A stretch of DNA of 64,000 bases, from contig JBHENC010000011.1 of assembly GCA_046262295.1 (NCBI GenBank), positions 62,001-126,000 on the forward strand. The letters run 5' to 3'. The position numbers and the translations under genes were made by a program. The notes under the pieces were generated by a model that had not been told where the DNA came from, did no database searches, and worked only from the letters and a program-made list of their open reading frames with translations. Of the stretch, positions 1-8,004 are shown piece by piece; within the stretch, counting starts at the first letter, position 1; the number at the start of each line of letters is the position of its first letter. Source of the DNA: JBHENC01 sp046262295 (GTDB taxonomy: Bacteria > Acidobacteriota > Blastocatellia > Pyrinomonadales > Pyrinomonadaceae).

Positions 1-90
1 GACGGCGGCATCTGTGGCGAGCGCATCAACTTTTACCTTGAGCGCACCATCGCCCCTGAAGATACGGATGAAAACATCCGTGTCAATCAT
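1..90 (-). CDS. VapC-like PIN-domain toxin (5' end only)
   Basis: Only the first 30 codons lie in the window; the gene runs off the left edge. The predicted start, MIDTDVFIRIFRGDG, is the typical opening of a PIN-domain ribonuclease: the Asp in MIDTDV is the first of the acidic metal-binding residues of the family. Its ATG overlaps the stop of the upstream gene by one base (TGATG), as expected for a translationally coupled toxin-antitoxin pair. VapC toxins usually cleave tRNA or rRNA. The rest of the catalytic residues cannot be seen, so the call rests on the N-terminus and the position. Confidence 0.65.
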   Translation of the reverse strand, partial: MIDTDVFIRIFRGDGALKVKVDALATDAAV

Positions 91-353
91 CAGCGTTGCC
101 ACTGTTCGTTTCTCCAACGGCGCGCGATTTGTTCGCTCGTCTCCGCATCGTCAAAGCGATTGTGCCACATACCAAGCACGCGGTCAGCATCAACGTCATT
201 CGCGTTCTCTTCATCCGTCGGTGATTGTCCGTCCGGCACGGCGACGCCGCGCGTTTCGCGGTTGAGGGCGGCAGTTAATTCAGCCAGCAACATCTGTTGT
301 TCCGCCGACGGCAACGCGCGGATTGCGTTCAGTAAATCCTCTCTCTCACTCAT
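90..353 (-). CDS. Probable antitoxin partner of the VapC-like toxin
   Basis: This small 87-residue protein sits directly upstream of a PIN-domain toxin gene and overlaps its start by one base. The N-terminal third (SEREDLLNAIRALPSAEQQ) looks like an amphipathic helix pair; the rest is rich in Asp, Glu and Arg and ends with a Trp-rich tail. I do not recognise a standard AbrB, CopG or Phd fold in it, so the antitoxin role is inferred from position and size. Its own upstream region carries a remnant of the RM gene tail, placing it in the island described in the findings. Confidence 0.6.
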   Translation of the reverse strand: MSEREDLLNAIRALPSAEQQMLLAELTAALNRETRGVAVPDGQSPTDEENANDVDADRVLGMWHNRFDDAETSEQIARRWRNEQWQR

Positions 354-392
354 AAACTTCGATGCTCCTTTGTCCGTGAGTGTACCATGCCC

Positions 393-471
393 TCACCTGC
401 CCTCGACAAGTTTAATCTCCTCATCCGTCAAACCGTAAAGCTGATAAACGAGGGCAACAATCTGTCGGCAT
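393..471 (-). pseudogene. Remnant copy A of the RM gene 3' end
   Basis: Read on the minus strand, this stretch encodes RQIVALVYQLYGLTDEEI and then a stop at 393-395. It matches the extreme C-terminus of the Eco57I-type gene at 1667-1770 (RQIDALVYQLYDLTPEEI). It has no start codon of its own and sits between the Phd gene and the antitoxin gene of the next module. It is best read as a duplicated, non-functional tail. Confidence 0.7.
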
Positions 472-486
472 TATTTTAAGAGGATT

Positions 487-696
487 TCAGTTGGCATCGT
501 CGTAGCGTCGTTCGAGATCGGCGACGGAGACGGTGGGGGCGGAGTGTTCCGTATCCTTGGCGGCGCGCAAATCAGTCAAGTCTTCGATGTCGGCAAGCCA
601 TTCTTGCAGTGCGACAAATTCTTCGTAGGGCAAGACGGCAAACTCTTTTTTGCCGTTTTTGGTTAAGATTTCGGGATGCAGATCGGGTTTGTTCAT
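487..696 (-). CDS. Phd/YefM-like antitoxin
   Basis: This 69-residue protein follows a RelE-type toxin gene. It has the small antitoxin layout: an N-terminal strand-rich part (EILTKNGKKEFAVLPYEEFVAL, of the Phd/YefM type in which 'xxxG.xxAVLxxxEfxxL' is typical) and an acidic C-terminal tail that would bind the toxin. The ATG at 696 is preferred over a GTG at 708 because a GAGAGG ribosome site lies about five bases upstream of it. The order toxin first, antitoxin second is the reverse of most type II pairs but is known for RelE/HigB-like loci. Confidence 0.7.
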   Translation of the reverse strand: MNKPDLHPEILTKNGKKEFAVLPYEEFVALQEWLADIEDLTDLRAAKDTEHSAPTVSVADLERRYDDAN

Positions 697-704
697 ATCA
701 CCTC

Positions 705-953
705 TCACGAATAAGCGCGGCTGCGATGTGTGATGCGGTAAATAATAACGCGGTCGGCTTCGGTTTCAAACAGCACGCGGTAATCACCGACACGCAGGCG
801 ATATTCGGGCGTGAAGTTGGTCAGGCGTTTGACGTCGCCGGTTAAGTCCTGCTCGAGTCCGCGAATCTTCGCTAACACACGCCGCGCCGCCACACGGTCG
901 AGCGCGTCAAGGTCTTTAACGGCGCGCGGCTTGAATTCGATGCGATAGGTCAT
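705..953 (-). CDS. RelE/ParE-family toxin
   Basis: This 82-residue basic protein has the RelE/ParE fold signature: an N-terminal MTYRIEFKPRAVKDLDAL, a central LRVGDYRVLFE and a terminal IYRITHRSRAYS. RelE proteins cleave mRNA at the ribosome; ParE members attack gyrase; the C-terminal HRSRAY block favours a RelE type. The gene directly precedes the Phd-like antitoxin and its end lies within a few bases of the antitoxin start. Copy B of the RM tail lies just upstream of its start. Confidence 0.8.
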   Translation of the reverse strand: MTYRIEFKPRAVKDLDALDRVAARRVLAKIRGLEQDLTGDVKRLTNFTPEYRLRVGDYRVLFETEADRVIIYRITHRSRAYS

Positions 954-964
954 TCTTATGTTGA

Positions 965-1085
965 CTTAACTATTTCGACAAGTTTGATCTCCTCATCCGT
1001 CTATTCGTAAAGCTGATAAACGAGCGCATCAATTTGACGGTCGAGGTTGGCGCACTTGGCTTCGAGATGATTGCGTTCTGCTTTG
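965..1085 (-). pseudogene. Remnant copy B of the RM gene 3' end, with an in-frame stop
   Basis: On the minus strand this reads RNHLEAKCANLDRQIDALVY, then QLYE followed by a TAG at 1001-1003, then TDEEIKLVE. The first 20 residues are identical to the C-terminus of the RM gene frame at about 1700-1790, and the DNA is nearly identical there, so the duplication is recent over that stretch. After the stop it resembles copy A (TDEEIKLVE) more than the intact tail, so copies A and B share a common source for their last part. It has no start codon and is non-coding now. Confidence 0.75.
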
Positions 1086-1099
1086 TTGATGAAGATCGT

Positions 1100-1330
1100 T
1101 TACGCCGCTGAGAGCTCGCGTGTGTGTGCGATGTCACGGGAGCTGACGGAGCGGACTTGGGTGTGCAGCAGGGTTACGACGGCGAGGGTTTCTCCGGCGA
1201 GCGTCATAAACTCGACCTCGTAGCCTGCGCCGCCTTGATGGATATGCACGACCGTGCCGATGTCGCCCGCCTTCAGGTTTTCTTCAGCTATGTCTTCGGT
1301 TAAGACAACGCTATCGTGTTCTTTAATCAT
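1100..1330 (-). CDS. DUF4926 family protein
   Basis: This 76-residue protein matches the small all-beta DUF4926 family as I know it: an opening 'D.VVLTEDIAEENLKAGDIGTVVHIHQGG' type sequence, then YEVEFMTLAGETLAVVTL. Such proteins resemble an SH3-like barrel and are usually found beside DUF6883 genes, as here. Its start overlaps the end of the DUF6883 gene by eight bases, so the two are translationally coupled. The biochemical function is unknown; see the findings for a positional argument that the pair is an addiction module. Confidence 0.75.
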   Translation of the reverse strand: MIKEHDSVVLTEDIAEENLKAGDIGTVVHIHQGGAGYEVEFMTLAGETLAVVTLLHTQVRSVSSRDIAHTRELSAA

Positions 1331-1670
1331 GGTGTGCCTCTAAAGGGTAAGCCGTGATGAGTCGCGGCGCAATCTCTCCGTGATCTAACTGCCAGACGGT
1401 GCGGACGCGAGGGGCGCGTCCGTCCGGCGTTTCTAACTCTCCGTCCACTTCATAACGCGGGCCGAAAAGCGTCTCCCTGATTCGGCTCACATCATAGCAT
1501 CGGGCGGGCGCGCGGAGAGCCTGCGCCATTATCTCCCAATCTACTGCCGCAAAGCCAAACGCGCTAAAGAAGCGGGCTTTGCTTGCGCCGTACCGATGCT
1601 GCGTGTTGAGCAGGTACGCGATGATCTTCTCGCGCTCGACCACAGCAAGATGCGCGTTTGGCAGCGTCAT
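1323..1670 (-). CDS. DUF6883 family protein
   Basis: This 115-residue protein has features of the DUF6883 family: AHLAVVEREKIIAYLLN near the start, a HRYGASKARFF block that fits the 'h..G..Ka..f...GF' pattern, and a C-terminal RTVWQLDHGEIAPRLITAYP with the recurrent 'vW......g..PrLiTayP' ending. Its ATG overlaps the RM gene stop by four bases (ATGA), so it is the distal part of that transcription unit. Function is unknown. It is followed by a DUF4926 gene, the usual partner. Confidence 0.75.
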   Translation of the reverse strand: MTLPNAHLAVVEREKIIAYLLNTQHRYGASKARFFSAFGFAAVDWEIMAQALRAPARCYDVSRIRETLFGPRYEVDGELETPDGRAPRVRTVWQLDHGEIAPRLITAYPLEAHHD

Positions 1671-2032
1671 CCGTCAGTTCCTTCAACAATCCCTATTTCT
1701 TCCGGCGTCAAATCGTAAAGCTGATACACGAGGGCGTCAATTTGCCGGTCGAGGTTGGCGCACTTGGCTTCGAGATGGTTGCGGTCACTATCGGTACGCG
1801 CCTGTTGTAAAGCGCGCTTGGCGGCGAGCATCGCGTCAACGAGCGTCACCATGCGGTCATGCCGCGCGCGGTCTGCTTTGTCGGAAAAGTTGATGGTGCG
1901 AATTGGTAGTTGGGCTATATGTGTGCGTTTAATCTCTGCGAGAGCTTCGCCGACTTCAGGATTGTTAGTATGGTGAATCCAGTTCAATAGCTTTGAATTA
2001 ACAACTCCTAAAAAGTATTTCAATTCAATTCT
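1667..2032 (-). pseudogene. C-terminal part of the Eco57I-type RM gene, separated by a frameshift
   Basis: This frame continues the RM protein (IELKYFLGVVNSKLLNW onward) after the main frame stops at 2020. It encodes about 120 residues ending in a predicted coiled helix (RNHLEAKCANLDRQIDALVY) and the VYQLYDLTPEEI tail that is common at the end of Eco57I-family proteins; the region before it belongs to the target-recognition part. The break is explained by a 5-bp tandem duplication at 2021-2030. Removing five bases restores one 979-residue reading frame from 4611 to 1667. Whether it is a real mutation, phase variation or an assembly error cannot be told from the sequence. Confidence 0.75.
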
Positions 2033-4611
2033 ATTTGGGACGGAACGAGAACGTGCATATTGTTTAGACAAAGTAATTGTTGATTATCTAAAGCGGCTAT
2101 TAAACTATCTCCAGTTTGGCGCGCTAAGATTTTTTCAGGTGCGTCAAAATTTGCTGCGGGTCGCGGTTCGGCTAACCAGACGCCATATTTCAAAAAACGG
2201 ATTTGCACCGGAGAAATTTGATAACGATTGATGTCCGATCCCCTCAAATACTGTCGGTGAAAGTCTGTCTCCTTTTGTTCGCTATCAAATGGGCGTGTGC
2301 TAACCACAGTTGCTGTTTGTGGTGGCATTCCCTTTCCAGTTTGGTAGGGCTTTATCCCAACATTAATATCAAAATATGAGTCAAGCCTTCGAGCATTGGC
2401 CGAGACGTGAGCTATTAAAGCCTTCTCGTGTTGGTTGAGGAAAATGTTAATCACTCCTCCTGCAAGTTGAATCCAATCTCGCTGTTCATGGACAACTTTC
2501 TTTGCTTGAAATTTTTGAGTATTTTCAGCGGCACTATCAAGACCATCCACAATGGAAACAACTGCCTGAAAGCTATCAACTTTCTTCTTTTCAAGAATAA
2601 CTATCTCAGTATCAACAGTGACTCTTTGGAAGACCGGAAACTTGAAGTGAACTATTTCTCGCACACAAGTTTGCTCAACCACGAATTGCCGTATTTTGGT
2701 TTGCCGCACGTTAGTCAACCAAGGGTTCGGGATAATCATTCCAAAGAAACCATTTAGTTTGATAAGGTCTTTAACAGTCTTCTCCAAAAATAAAAGATAG
2801 CTGTCTAATTGATAGCTTTGATACTGATAAGCTCGATTGAGATAATTCTTTGTCTTAATATTGAACTCTGCGCCATAAGGTGGGTTGCCGACAATCGCAT
2901 CGAAGCCGCCGCGCTTCATCACTTCGGGGAAGGCTTGCGTGAAGTCCATCGGATAAAGCTTGCGTTCCTCGCCTACCTCGAACAGTTGACCGTCGAGAAT
3001 ATCCCAACCGATCAGCGAATTGCCGTGCTTGATGTTTTTGTCGAGCGACGGCAGCATCGTTTCCCGGAACTCCTGTTGATGCCCTTTCGCGCTCGCCGTC
3101 GTTTCATCTTCCAGAAGTTTCAGAAACAGCGATAGCTGCGCGACTTCGACGGCCTGCGCGTCCAAGTCAACGCCGTAAATGTTGTCCAGCAGAATCTCTT
3201 TTCGCTTCGTCAACGAAAGGCGCAAACTCCCGTCCGCGTTTTCGATGCACGCGGCGCGTTTCGTTTTCTTGCCGACGGCCAAGGCTTCTTTGCGGTGCGC
3301 CGCTTCGTTGTAGTAAGCCGTGTGATAGCGCAGCAGTTCGTCAAACACGCCGAGCAGGAACGAACCCGAACCGCACGCAATATCCGCAAAGCGCATCAAC
3401 GCGATTTCATCCGGCGATTTTCCCGCAATCATCTTGCCGATACTGTTTTCGACGATGTAGCGAACGATGTAAGCAGGCGTGTAATAAACGCCGCCCGCTT
3501 TCCTCACCTCCGGCTTTTCTTCAACTTTAGCGCGCTTGTCGGTGGTGGTGATGACCTTGCCCAGGAAACGCTCGTAGATGCTGCCCAAGATATGCACGGG
3601 CAAAGAGTTGAAATCATAAGGCGAATTGGTGTGTGAGAGACGTTCACGCACGCCCGCGAAAACTTTTTCATCAACGACGAACGCCGCGTCGTCAATTATC
3701 CCGTGCGGCTTAAAGATAATGCCGTTGTAAATCGCATTCAGCCGCTTCGACTGGCTCACGAAATCCGCCCACACGCTCCCGTGCTCGCCAAGCTTATCAA
3801 CAATCACGTCCGGCTCAATCAACTTATCTTCAAGGAAGCGCATAAACACCAGCCGGTCAATCGTGCGCTGCGTCGCTTCCGTCAAATCTTCGCCGTTCAA
3901 CTGCGGATTGCGATTCTTAAACGAACGCGCGAGTTCTTCGCGCAACTCATCCAACTCGCTCAAAAAATCTTCGTCAACGCTCTTATAAGACCCGCCGAAC
4001 AGCCCGCGCTGCGTTGCCTTCCCTGTCGGCTTCGGCATATTCGCGGCGAATTTTTCCAGCGCACCGTCCAACACCGCTTCGCGTGAAAACAGATAATAGA
4101 TTTCCTTAAACTTCTCCGCGTCCGTGTAGTCCGTGTAATGAAACTTTTTAACTGCGCGATTAAGTGCGCTCTGCACGTCCGGCTTATAGCGGCAATCGAG
4201 CACGCGGAATTGCTCGAAGTCTGTGAGAATCGAAACGGACGTTTGCGCGTTCCAACCGTAGCGGATGGTTTGAAAATAATCGTCGGCGTTGTCTATATCG
4301 CGCGAAGGCTTTTTCGCTTCGACGAAGAACCGCACGTCGCGGAAATTGGCGGCGAGAAAAGCATAATCGGCCTTCTTGATTCTGCCCTTAACATCAACAT
4401 TCCTTTCCGCCTTTACATCTTGCTCATACGGATTGGTCTGGTGTTCGTGATACACGTCCCAACCGAGCGCAATCCAAAACTTATCAATAAAATCTTTCCG
4501 CACGCTGTCCTCTTTATAGTCGGCGGCGAGATAAACCTTTTCATGCTTTTGAAAGTCGGCGGCAAGTTTCCCGATGCGCTCGAAAGCCGTGTCGAAGTTT
4601 GCTGTCATCAT
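2020..4611 (-). CDS. Eco57I-type restriction-modification protein, main frame (frameshifted near its end)
   Basis: This encodes 863 residues of a fused restriction enzyme and DNA methyltransferase. Near residue 97 is FFVEAKKPS, with upstream ADYAF, the D...(E)xK core of a PD-(D/E)xK nuclease. Near residue 410 is the S-adenosylmethionine-binding motif FADIACGSGSFLLG, and near residue 575 the catalytic NPPYG motif of N6-adenine methylases. The following region (FLEKTVKDLIKLNGFFGMIIPNPWL) is typical of the Eco57I methylase family. The protein would cut unmodified DNA and methylate the host's own sites. The frame ends prematurely at VPSQIELN because of a 5-bp duplication, which removes the last part of the recognition region unless the frame is restored. 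Confidence 0.9.
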   Translation of the reverse strand: MMTANFDTAFERIGKLAADFQKHEKVYLAADYKEDSVRKDFIDKFWIALGWDVYHEHQTNPYEQDVKAERNVDVKGRIKKADYAFLAANFRDVRFFVEAKKPSRDIDNADDYFQTIRYGWNAQTSVSILTDFEQFRVLDCRYKPDVQSALNRAVKKFHYTDYTDAEKFKEIYYLFSREAVLDGALEKFAANMPKPTGKATQRGLFGGSYKSVDEDFLSELDELREELARSFKNRNPQLNGEDLTEATQRTIDRLVFMRFLEDKLIEPDVIVDKLGEHGSVWADFVSQSKRLNAIYNGIIFKPHGIIDDAAFVVDEKVFAGVRERLSHTNSPYDFNSLPVHILGSIYERFLGKVITTTDKRAKVEEKPEVRKAGGVYYTPAYIVRYIVENSIGKMIAGKSPDEIALMRFADIACGSGSFLLGVFDELLRYHTAYYNEAAHRKEALAVGKKTKRAACIENADGSLRLSLTKRKEILLDNIYGVDLDAQAVEVAQLSLFLKLLEDETTASAKGHQQEFRETMLPSLDKNIKHGNSLIGWDILDGQLFEVGEERKLYPMDFTQAFPEVMKRGGFDAIVGNPPYGAEFNIKTKNYLNRAYQYQSYQLDSYLLFLEKTVKDLIKLNGFFGMIIPNPWLTNVRQTKIRQFVVEQTCVREIVHFKFPVFQRVTVDTEIVILEKKKVDSFQAVVSIVDGLDSAAENTQKFQAKKVVHEQRDWIQLAGGVINIFLNQHEKALIAHVSANARRLDSYFDINVGIKPYQTGKGMPPQTATVVSTRPFDSEQKETDFHRQYLRGSDINRYQISPVQIRFLKYGVWLAEPRPAANFDAPEKILARQTGDSLIAALDNQQLLCLNNMHVLVPSQIELN
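2021..2030. repeat. 5-bp tandem duplication (caatt x2) that shifts the RM frame
   Basis: The plus strand reads caattcaatt. With one copy removed, the minus-strand frame runs IELKYFLGV without a break; with two copies, it stops at a TGA. This is the only change needed to join the two parts of the RM gene. Confidence 0.8.
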
Positions 4612-4890
4612 GTGAGATATAATTTTAACCTTGCTTAATTAAATTGCTCCGAGCCTCAAAATTCAAACGCGAGGCCATGTTACTTTCCAACCATCATAGA
4701 AGATGTGGGAACGCCTGCATAGGAGGGCGTTTACCCGGAACGCGAACGCCCCGCACAAAAATTCTCTCTTTATACTTCGACCTCTACCGTCAACGTACCG
4801 CCCTACTCTCATGACTCGCCGAAAAGGAGACGTGCCGAGCCGAACGAAAAGGTAATCGTAAAAACACTGTTTTGTTGTTATAATTAAGCT

Positions 4891-5310
4891 ATGAGTTCTG
4901 GACAGGAAGATAAAATTTTAGGTTTGCCGCGCCGTCCTCGAACCGGAGACACTTCCGGCGGCGCAATTCTTGGAGCAATCGTCGGCACACTCCTCACGGG
5001 AGGTTTGGGCGGCGCACTCCTTGGCGGCTTTGCCGGAAACGCTCTCGCCGATCAACGCCAACCTTTGGAAACAGCCGTCCGCCAATACTTCGCCCAAAAA
5101 GGATTGGAAGTGATCTTCTTTCACCGCGCGCCGCGCGCCGTCAAAGTCACCTTCCGCTACGGCAGTAACGCCTATTGGACGATTGAAAGCGTGATGCCCG
5201 ACGAATTGAAACTTCCGCACGAAGACATTGAGGATTGGCTTTATGGCAATCTAATCAAGAAAGAATTGCCGAAAGCAGCCCGCCGGATAAAAGCTTTTAC
5301 AGCCCAATGA
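4891..5310 (+). CDS. Glycine-zipper hypothetical protein
   Basis: This 139-residue protein has a Gly-rich hydrophobic stretch at about residues 22-50 (GGAILGAIVGTLLTGGLGGALLGGFAG, shown here only as its pattern of G-x3-G steps), typical of a glycine-zipper membrane helix pair, followed by a soluble domain ending IKKELPKAARRIKAF. No signal peptide is visible. No ribosome site is evident before the ATG; instead a TATAAT lies at 4877-4882, so the message could be leaderless. The stop overlaps the start of the GGDEF-type gene (ATGA), so both are co-translated. I do not recognise a named family. Confidence 0.7.
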   Translation: MSSGQEDKILGLPRRPRTGDTSGGAILGAIVGTLLTGGLGGALLGGFAGNALADQRQPLETAVRQYFAQKGLEVIFFHRAPRAVKVTFRYGSNAYWTIESVMPDELKLPHEDIEDWLYGNLIKKELPKAARRIKAFTAQ

Positions 5311-6026
5311 ACCTCCGCGAAGCAATCGAGCAGTTAGGGCAAGTCGTCGAAGATATTAAACAGGCAGTCGTTGTTGACGATAAAACGCCTCTCAAAAACG
5401 CTTTAGCTTTACGTGATGAATCCGTCTTGATTGATCGCGGCGAAAGCGAATTTGACGTGATTGTTTTTGGCGATCTTAATCGTTTCAAAACACTGAACGA
5501 CGCACATGGACACGATGCCGGAGATGTCGCCATCAGAGTAGTCGGCGAAAGAATAAGCCAGACTGTTATCGAAAGATGGAACGCAAAAGCTTTCCGGCAA
5601 AGTGGCGATGAATTTGTCCTTTTGCTAAGACGCGATTTGATTAAAAGATTCCTGCAAGAAACTTCATCCTTCGCGGAAATCCTTTTTACTCACGGTGAAG
5701 AATCGCTGAAAACAGCAATGAGTTTCGGCTATGCGGTCAGCGATGGGAAAACCAATTTCAACGATTTACTGAAACGCGCTGAAGTTGCCTGCCAGAGCGC
5801 AAAGAATCAAGGCGACGGCAATTGTGTTAAATGGTCAAAAGCTATTCAGCGAAACGCGCTCGTTTCTTTCCGTGAACGCTGCCAAAACTGCGGTGCAACG
5901 ATAAATTGCGATGTTCCTCAACAGAACGCTCCAACAAAGCTAAAACGCTGCCCATGCTGTGATGAACCGCTCACCCAACTCGCCGAAGAAGAGCCACGCA
6001 AAGCCAAACGCCGCCGCAACAAATAG
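5307..6026 (+). CDS. Degenerate GGDEF-domain protein with C-terminal zinc ribbon
   Basis: The 239-residue protein carries a GGDEF fold: FGDLNRFKTLNDAHGHDAGD is the classic 'D.D.FK..ND..GH..GD' region, and FRQSGDEFVLLL replaces the GGDEF signature with SGDEF. In diguanylate cyclases the first two residues of that loop contact GTP, so reduced activity or a binding-only role is plausible. The D in GDLN is Asp, so the first metal ligand is retained. At the C-terminus CQNCG and CPCC pairs, 20-odd residues apart, form a likely zinc ribbon, followed by a basic tail. The start at 5307 overlaps the upstream gene; an upstream in-frame ATG at 5235 lies inside that gene and is less likely. Confidence 0.75.
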   Translation: MNLREAIEQLGQVVEDIKQAVVVDDKTPLKNALALRDESVLIDRGESEFDVIVFGDLNRFKTLNDAHGHDAGDVAIRVVGERISQTVIERWNAKAFRQSGDEFVLLLRRDLIKRFLQETSSFAEILFTHGEESLKTAMSFGYAVSDGKTNFNDLLKRAEVACQSAKNQGDGNCVKWSKAIQRNALVSFRERCQNCGATINCDVPQQNAPTKLKRCPCCDEPLTQLAEEEPRKAKRRRNK

Positions 6027-6039
6027 AAAGCACCGTCAA

Positions 6040-8004
6040 TCAAAACGTGCCCTCAACGCCGTAAGCAAACAGGCGATTGCCGTTGGCGGTGTAGAGCAGG
6101 TTGATGGTTTCGTCCACGATAAAGAAGGCGTCGGGGTCGCCGATACGTATGGCGCGTTCGGTGCGGCCTGTGTTGAGGTTGACGCCCGCGAGTCCGCGCC
6201 CGCCGGTTTGTAAATCCGTGTAGAAGTACATGAACGTGCCGCGCAGGGCGGCGAGGCGACGGCGGCGCAAGAGATAGGCGGAGAGGCGATCAAGTTGTTG
6301 CGCGGGATCAAGGCGATCAAGCAGGCGGTCTTCGATGTCTGTTGATGAAGGCACGGCATTGACGGCGGCGTTGCGCGAAGCTTCCGCAGCGCGGCGCGTG
6401 GCTTCCGTGACGACGCGGGAACGAACGGCGGCGGCTGTGGGAATCGAATCCGGCACGGATAATGTTTGGGCGGTTTGCCGAAGGCGTGCGAGCGTGCCGT
6501 AGGCGTTGAAGCGCGGGGTTATTTGTTCGCGGGCTGCGCCGGTGGCTAAGGATTGCAAATTCGGAAGCGAGGCGCGGGCGGCGGAAAGGCCAGACCAGCG
6601 CAATGTTCCGGCGGCGGCCTGCGCGAGTTGTGCGCCGCGAAAGGCGGTTGAGGCGACGCCGCCGTAACGAAAGTAGAGAGAGGCGGCGCGGGCGGCGACG
6701 GCCAGCGTGATACGAAGGAGGCCGCGCGCGGGCGGCGTGTGGCGCGCACGCCAGAGGCTGCGGTTGTTCTCTTCCTTAAAGGCGGCGAGTTCGTTGCGCC
6801 CGCCGACAATCGCTTCGGTGCGCTCGTTGATTAAGACAAAGGCCGCGCTCTCTATGTTGTGCGAAATCTTGGCGCGGCGTTTTCCAGTCTGCGCGTCTAG
6901 GAAGATCAGATCGTCGCGGTCTGCGAGGGCGACGGTTGAAGCATCGGGCAACGCGAGATTGGTGATTCCCTTGTCCGCACCCTTGTAACGCCAGAGCGTT
7001 TTGCCTGTGTGCGCGTCTATCGCGCTGACGCCGTAAGGCCCGCGCTCGATTGTTTCGCCGTCGCGCAGGCGCGTAAACTGCCCGCCGGTTCTGGCGTACA
7101 GAATATTGCCCGCGAGAATCAATTCCGGCGTCACTCCCAAATCCTTCGCTTCCCAGAGGGCTTCGCCGGTCTCGCGCGAGAAGGCGCGCACTTTCCCGCG
7201 TCCGGAAGCATAGATGAATCCTTCGTCGAAAACCGGGTCGGCTTCGGTCAGCGCGAGGTCTTCTTCGTTGACGCGAAAGCGTTCGCGCACGCGGTCTTTG
7301 CCGGTCGGCGCGTCGTAGGAAGTAAAGCCTTCGTAGAAGAGATAAAGCCGCCCGTCGAGGAAAAGCGGCGGGTGATAATTGTCTAGCGTGTAAGGAATCT
7401 CTTCGTTTGTTTTATCCCCTTCTTTATTGACGAAGCGGGAAGGCATCATTTCAATTTCGGTCTGGAGTTCGCGCTTCCAGCGTTCTTCGCCGGTCGCCAG
7501 ATCGAAGACGTGCGCGACGGGCTTGCGTTTGAAGCCTTCGCGCGGGCTCCCCTTCGCGTCGCGCACGAGGACGGCGGCGAGCAAGTTTGATTGCAAATCC
7601 AGAGCCAACTGCATAATGCTGCCGCGCACCTTCTCCGTTCGCCAGATGGCTTCGCCCGTCAACGCATCAACGGCTTCGAGGCGCGTGCGGTCTTTCTTTT
7701 CAAAGGAAAGCAATACAAGGTCTGTGCCGGGAATGGCGGCGACATCCGTTTCATCGAGGCGCGCGTTCTTGCGCCGCCATAAGATTTCGCCGCTCGCGTT
7801 GTCAATCGCGTAGAGAGATTTTTCCGTGCCCGCGACGATCACGCCGAGTTCCATCGTTTGATAAAAACGCACGGGACTATCCAGCTTCGCCGCCCACGCC
7901 TCACGCCCGGCGGCGTGCGCGCTGCCTGTGAAAATGAGAGCCAGCAAACAGAGCGGCAAGATATTTCGTAATGCGCTGATTTTAGCGGTTTCTAAAAGAG
8001 TCAA
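6040..8004 (-). CDS. Secreted PQQ-like beta-propeller repeat protein
   Basis: The 654-residue protein starts with a signal peptide (PLCLLALIFTGSAHAAG) and then a series of PQQ-type blades: VIVAGTEKSLYAIDNASGEILW, VDALTGEAIWRT, HVFDLATGEERWKR, RAFSRETGEALWEA, SAIDAHTGKTLWRY and IFLDAQTGKRRA are recurrent 'a.d..tG...W' units. The middle (about residues 430-590) is Ala/Arg-rich and does not look like propeller, and a final blade (LAGVNLNTGRTERAIRIG) ends the chain. It would act in the periplasm or at the surface as a scaffold; the propeller family does not imply PQQ binding. Its stop faces the stop of the GGDEF gene 14 bases away. Confidence 0.8.
   Translation of the reverse strand: MTLLETAKISALRNILPLCLLALIFTGSAHAAGREAWAAKLDSPVRFYQTMELGVIVAGTEKSLYAIDNASGEILWRRKNARLDETDVAAIPGTDLVLLSFEKKDRTRLEAVDALTGEAIWRTEKVRGSIMQLALDLQSNLLAAVLVRDAKGSPREGFKRKPVAHVFDLATGEERWKRELQTEIEMMPSRFVNKEGDKTNEEIPYTLDNYHPPLFLDGRLYLFYEGFTSYDAPTGKDRVRERFRVNEEDLALTEADPVFDEGFIYASGRGKVRAFSRETGEALWEAKDLGVTPELILAGNILYARTGGQFTRLRDGETIERGPYGVSAIDAHTGKTLWRYKGADKGITNLALPDASTVALADRDDLIFLDAQTGKRRAKISHNIESAAFVLINERTEAIVGGRNELAAFKEENNRSLWRARHTPPARGLLRITLAVAARAASLYFRYGGVASTAFRGAQLAQAAAGTLRWSGLSAARASLPNLQSLATGAAREQITPRFNAYGTLARLRQTAQTLSVPDSIPTAAAVRSRVVTEATRRAAEASRNAAVNAVPSSTDIEDRLLDRLDPAQQLDRLSAYLLRRRRLAALRGTFMYFYTDLQTGGRGLAGVNLNTGRTERAIRIGDPDAFFIVDETINLLYTANGNRLFAYGVEGTF

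Noticed and set aside
4612..4890. Region between the RM gene and the glycine-zipper gene considered for an origin or attachment site
   Set aside because: No iteron, DnaA-box cluster or inverted repeat could be identified.
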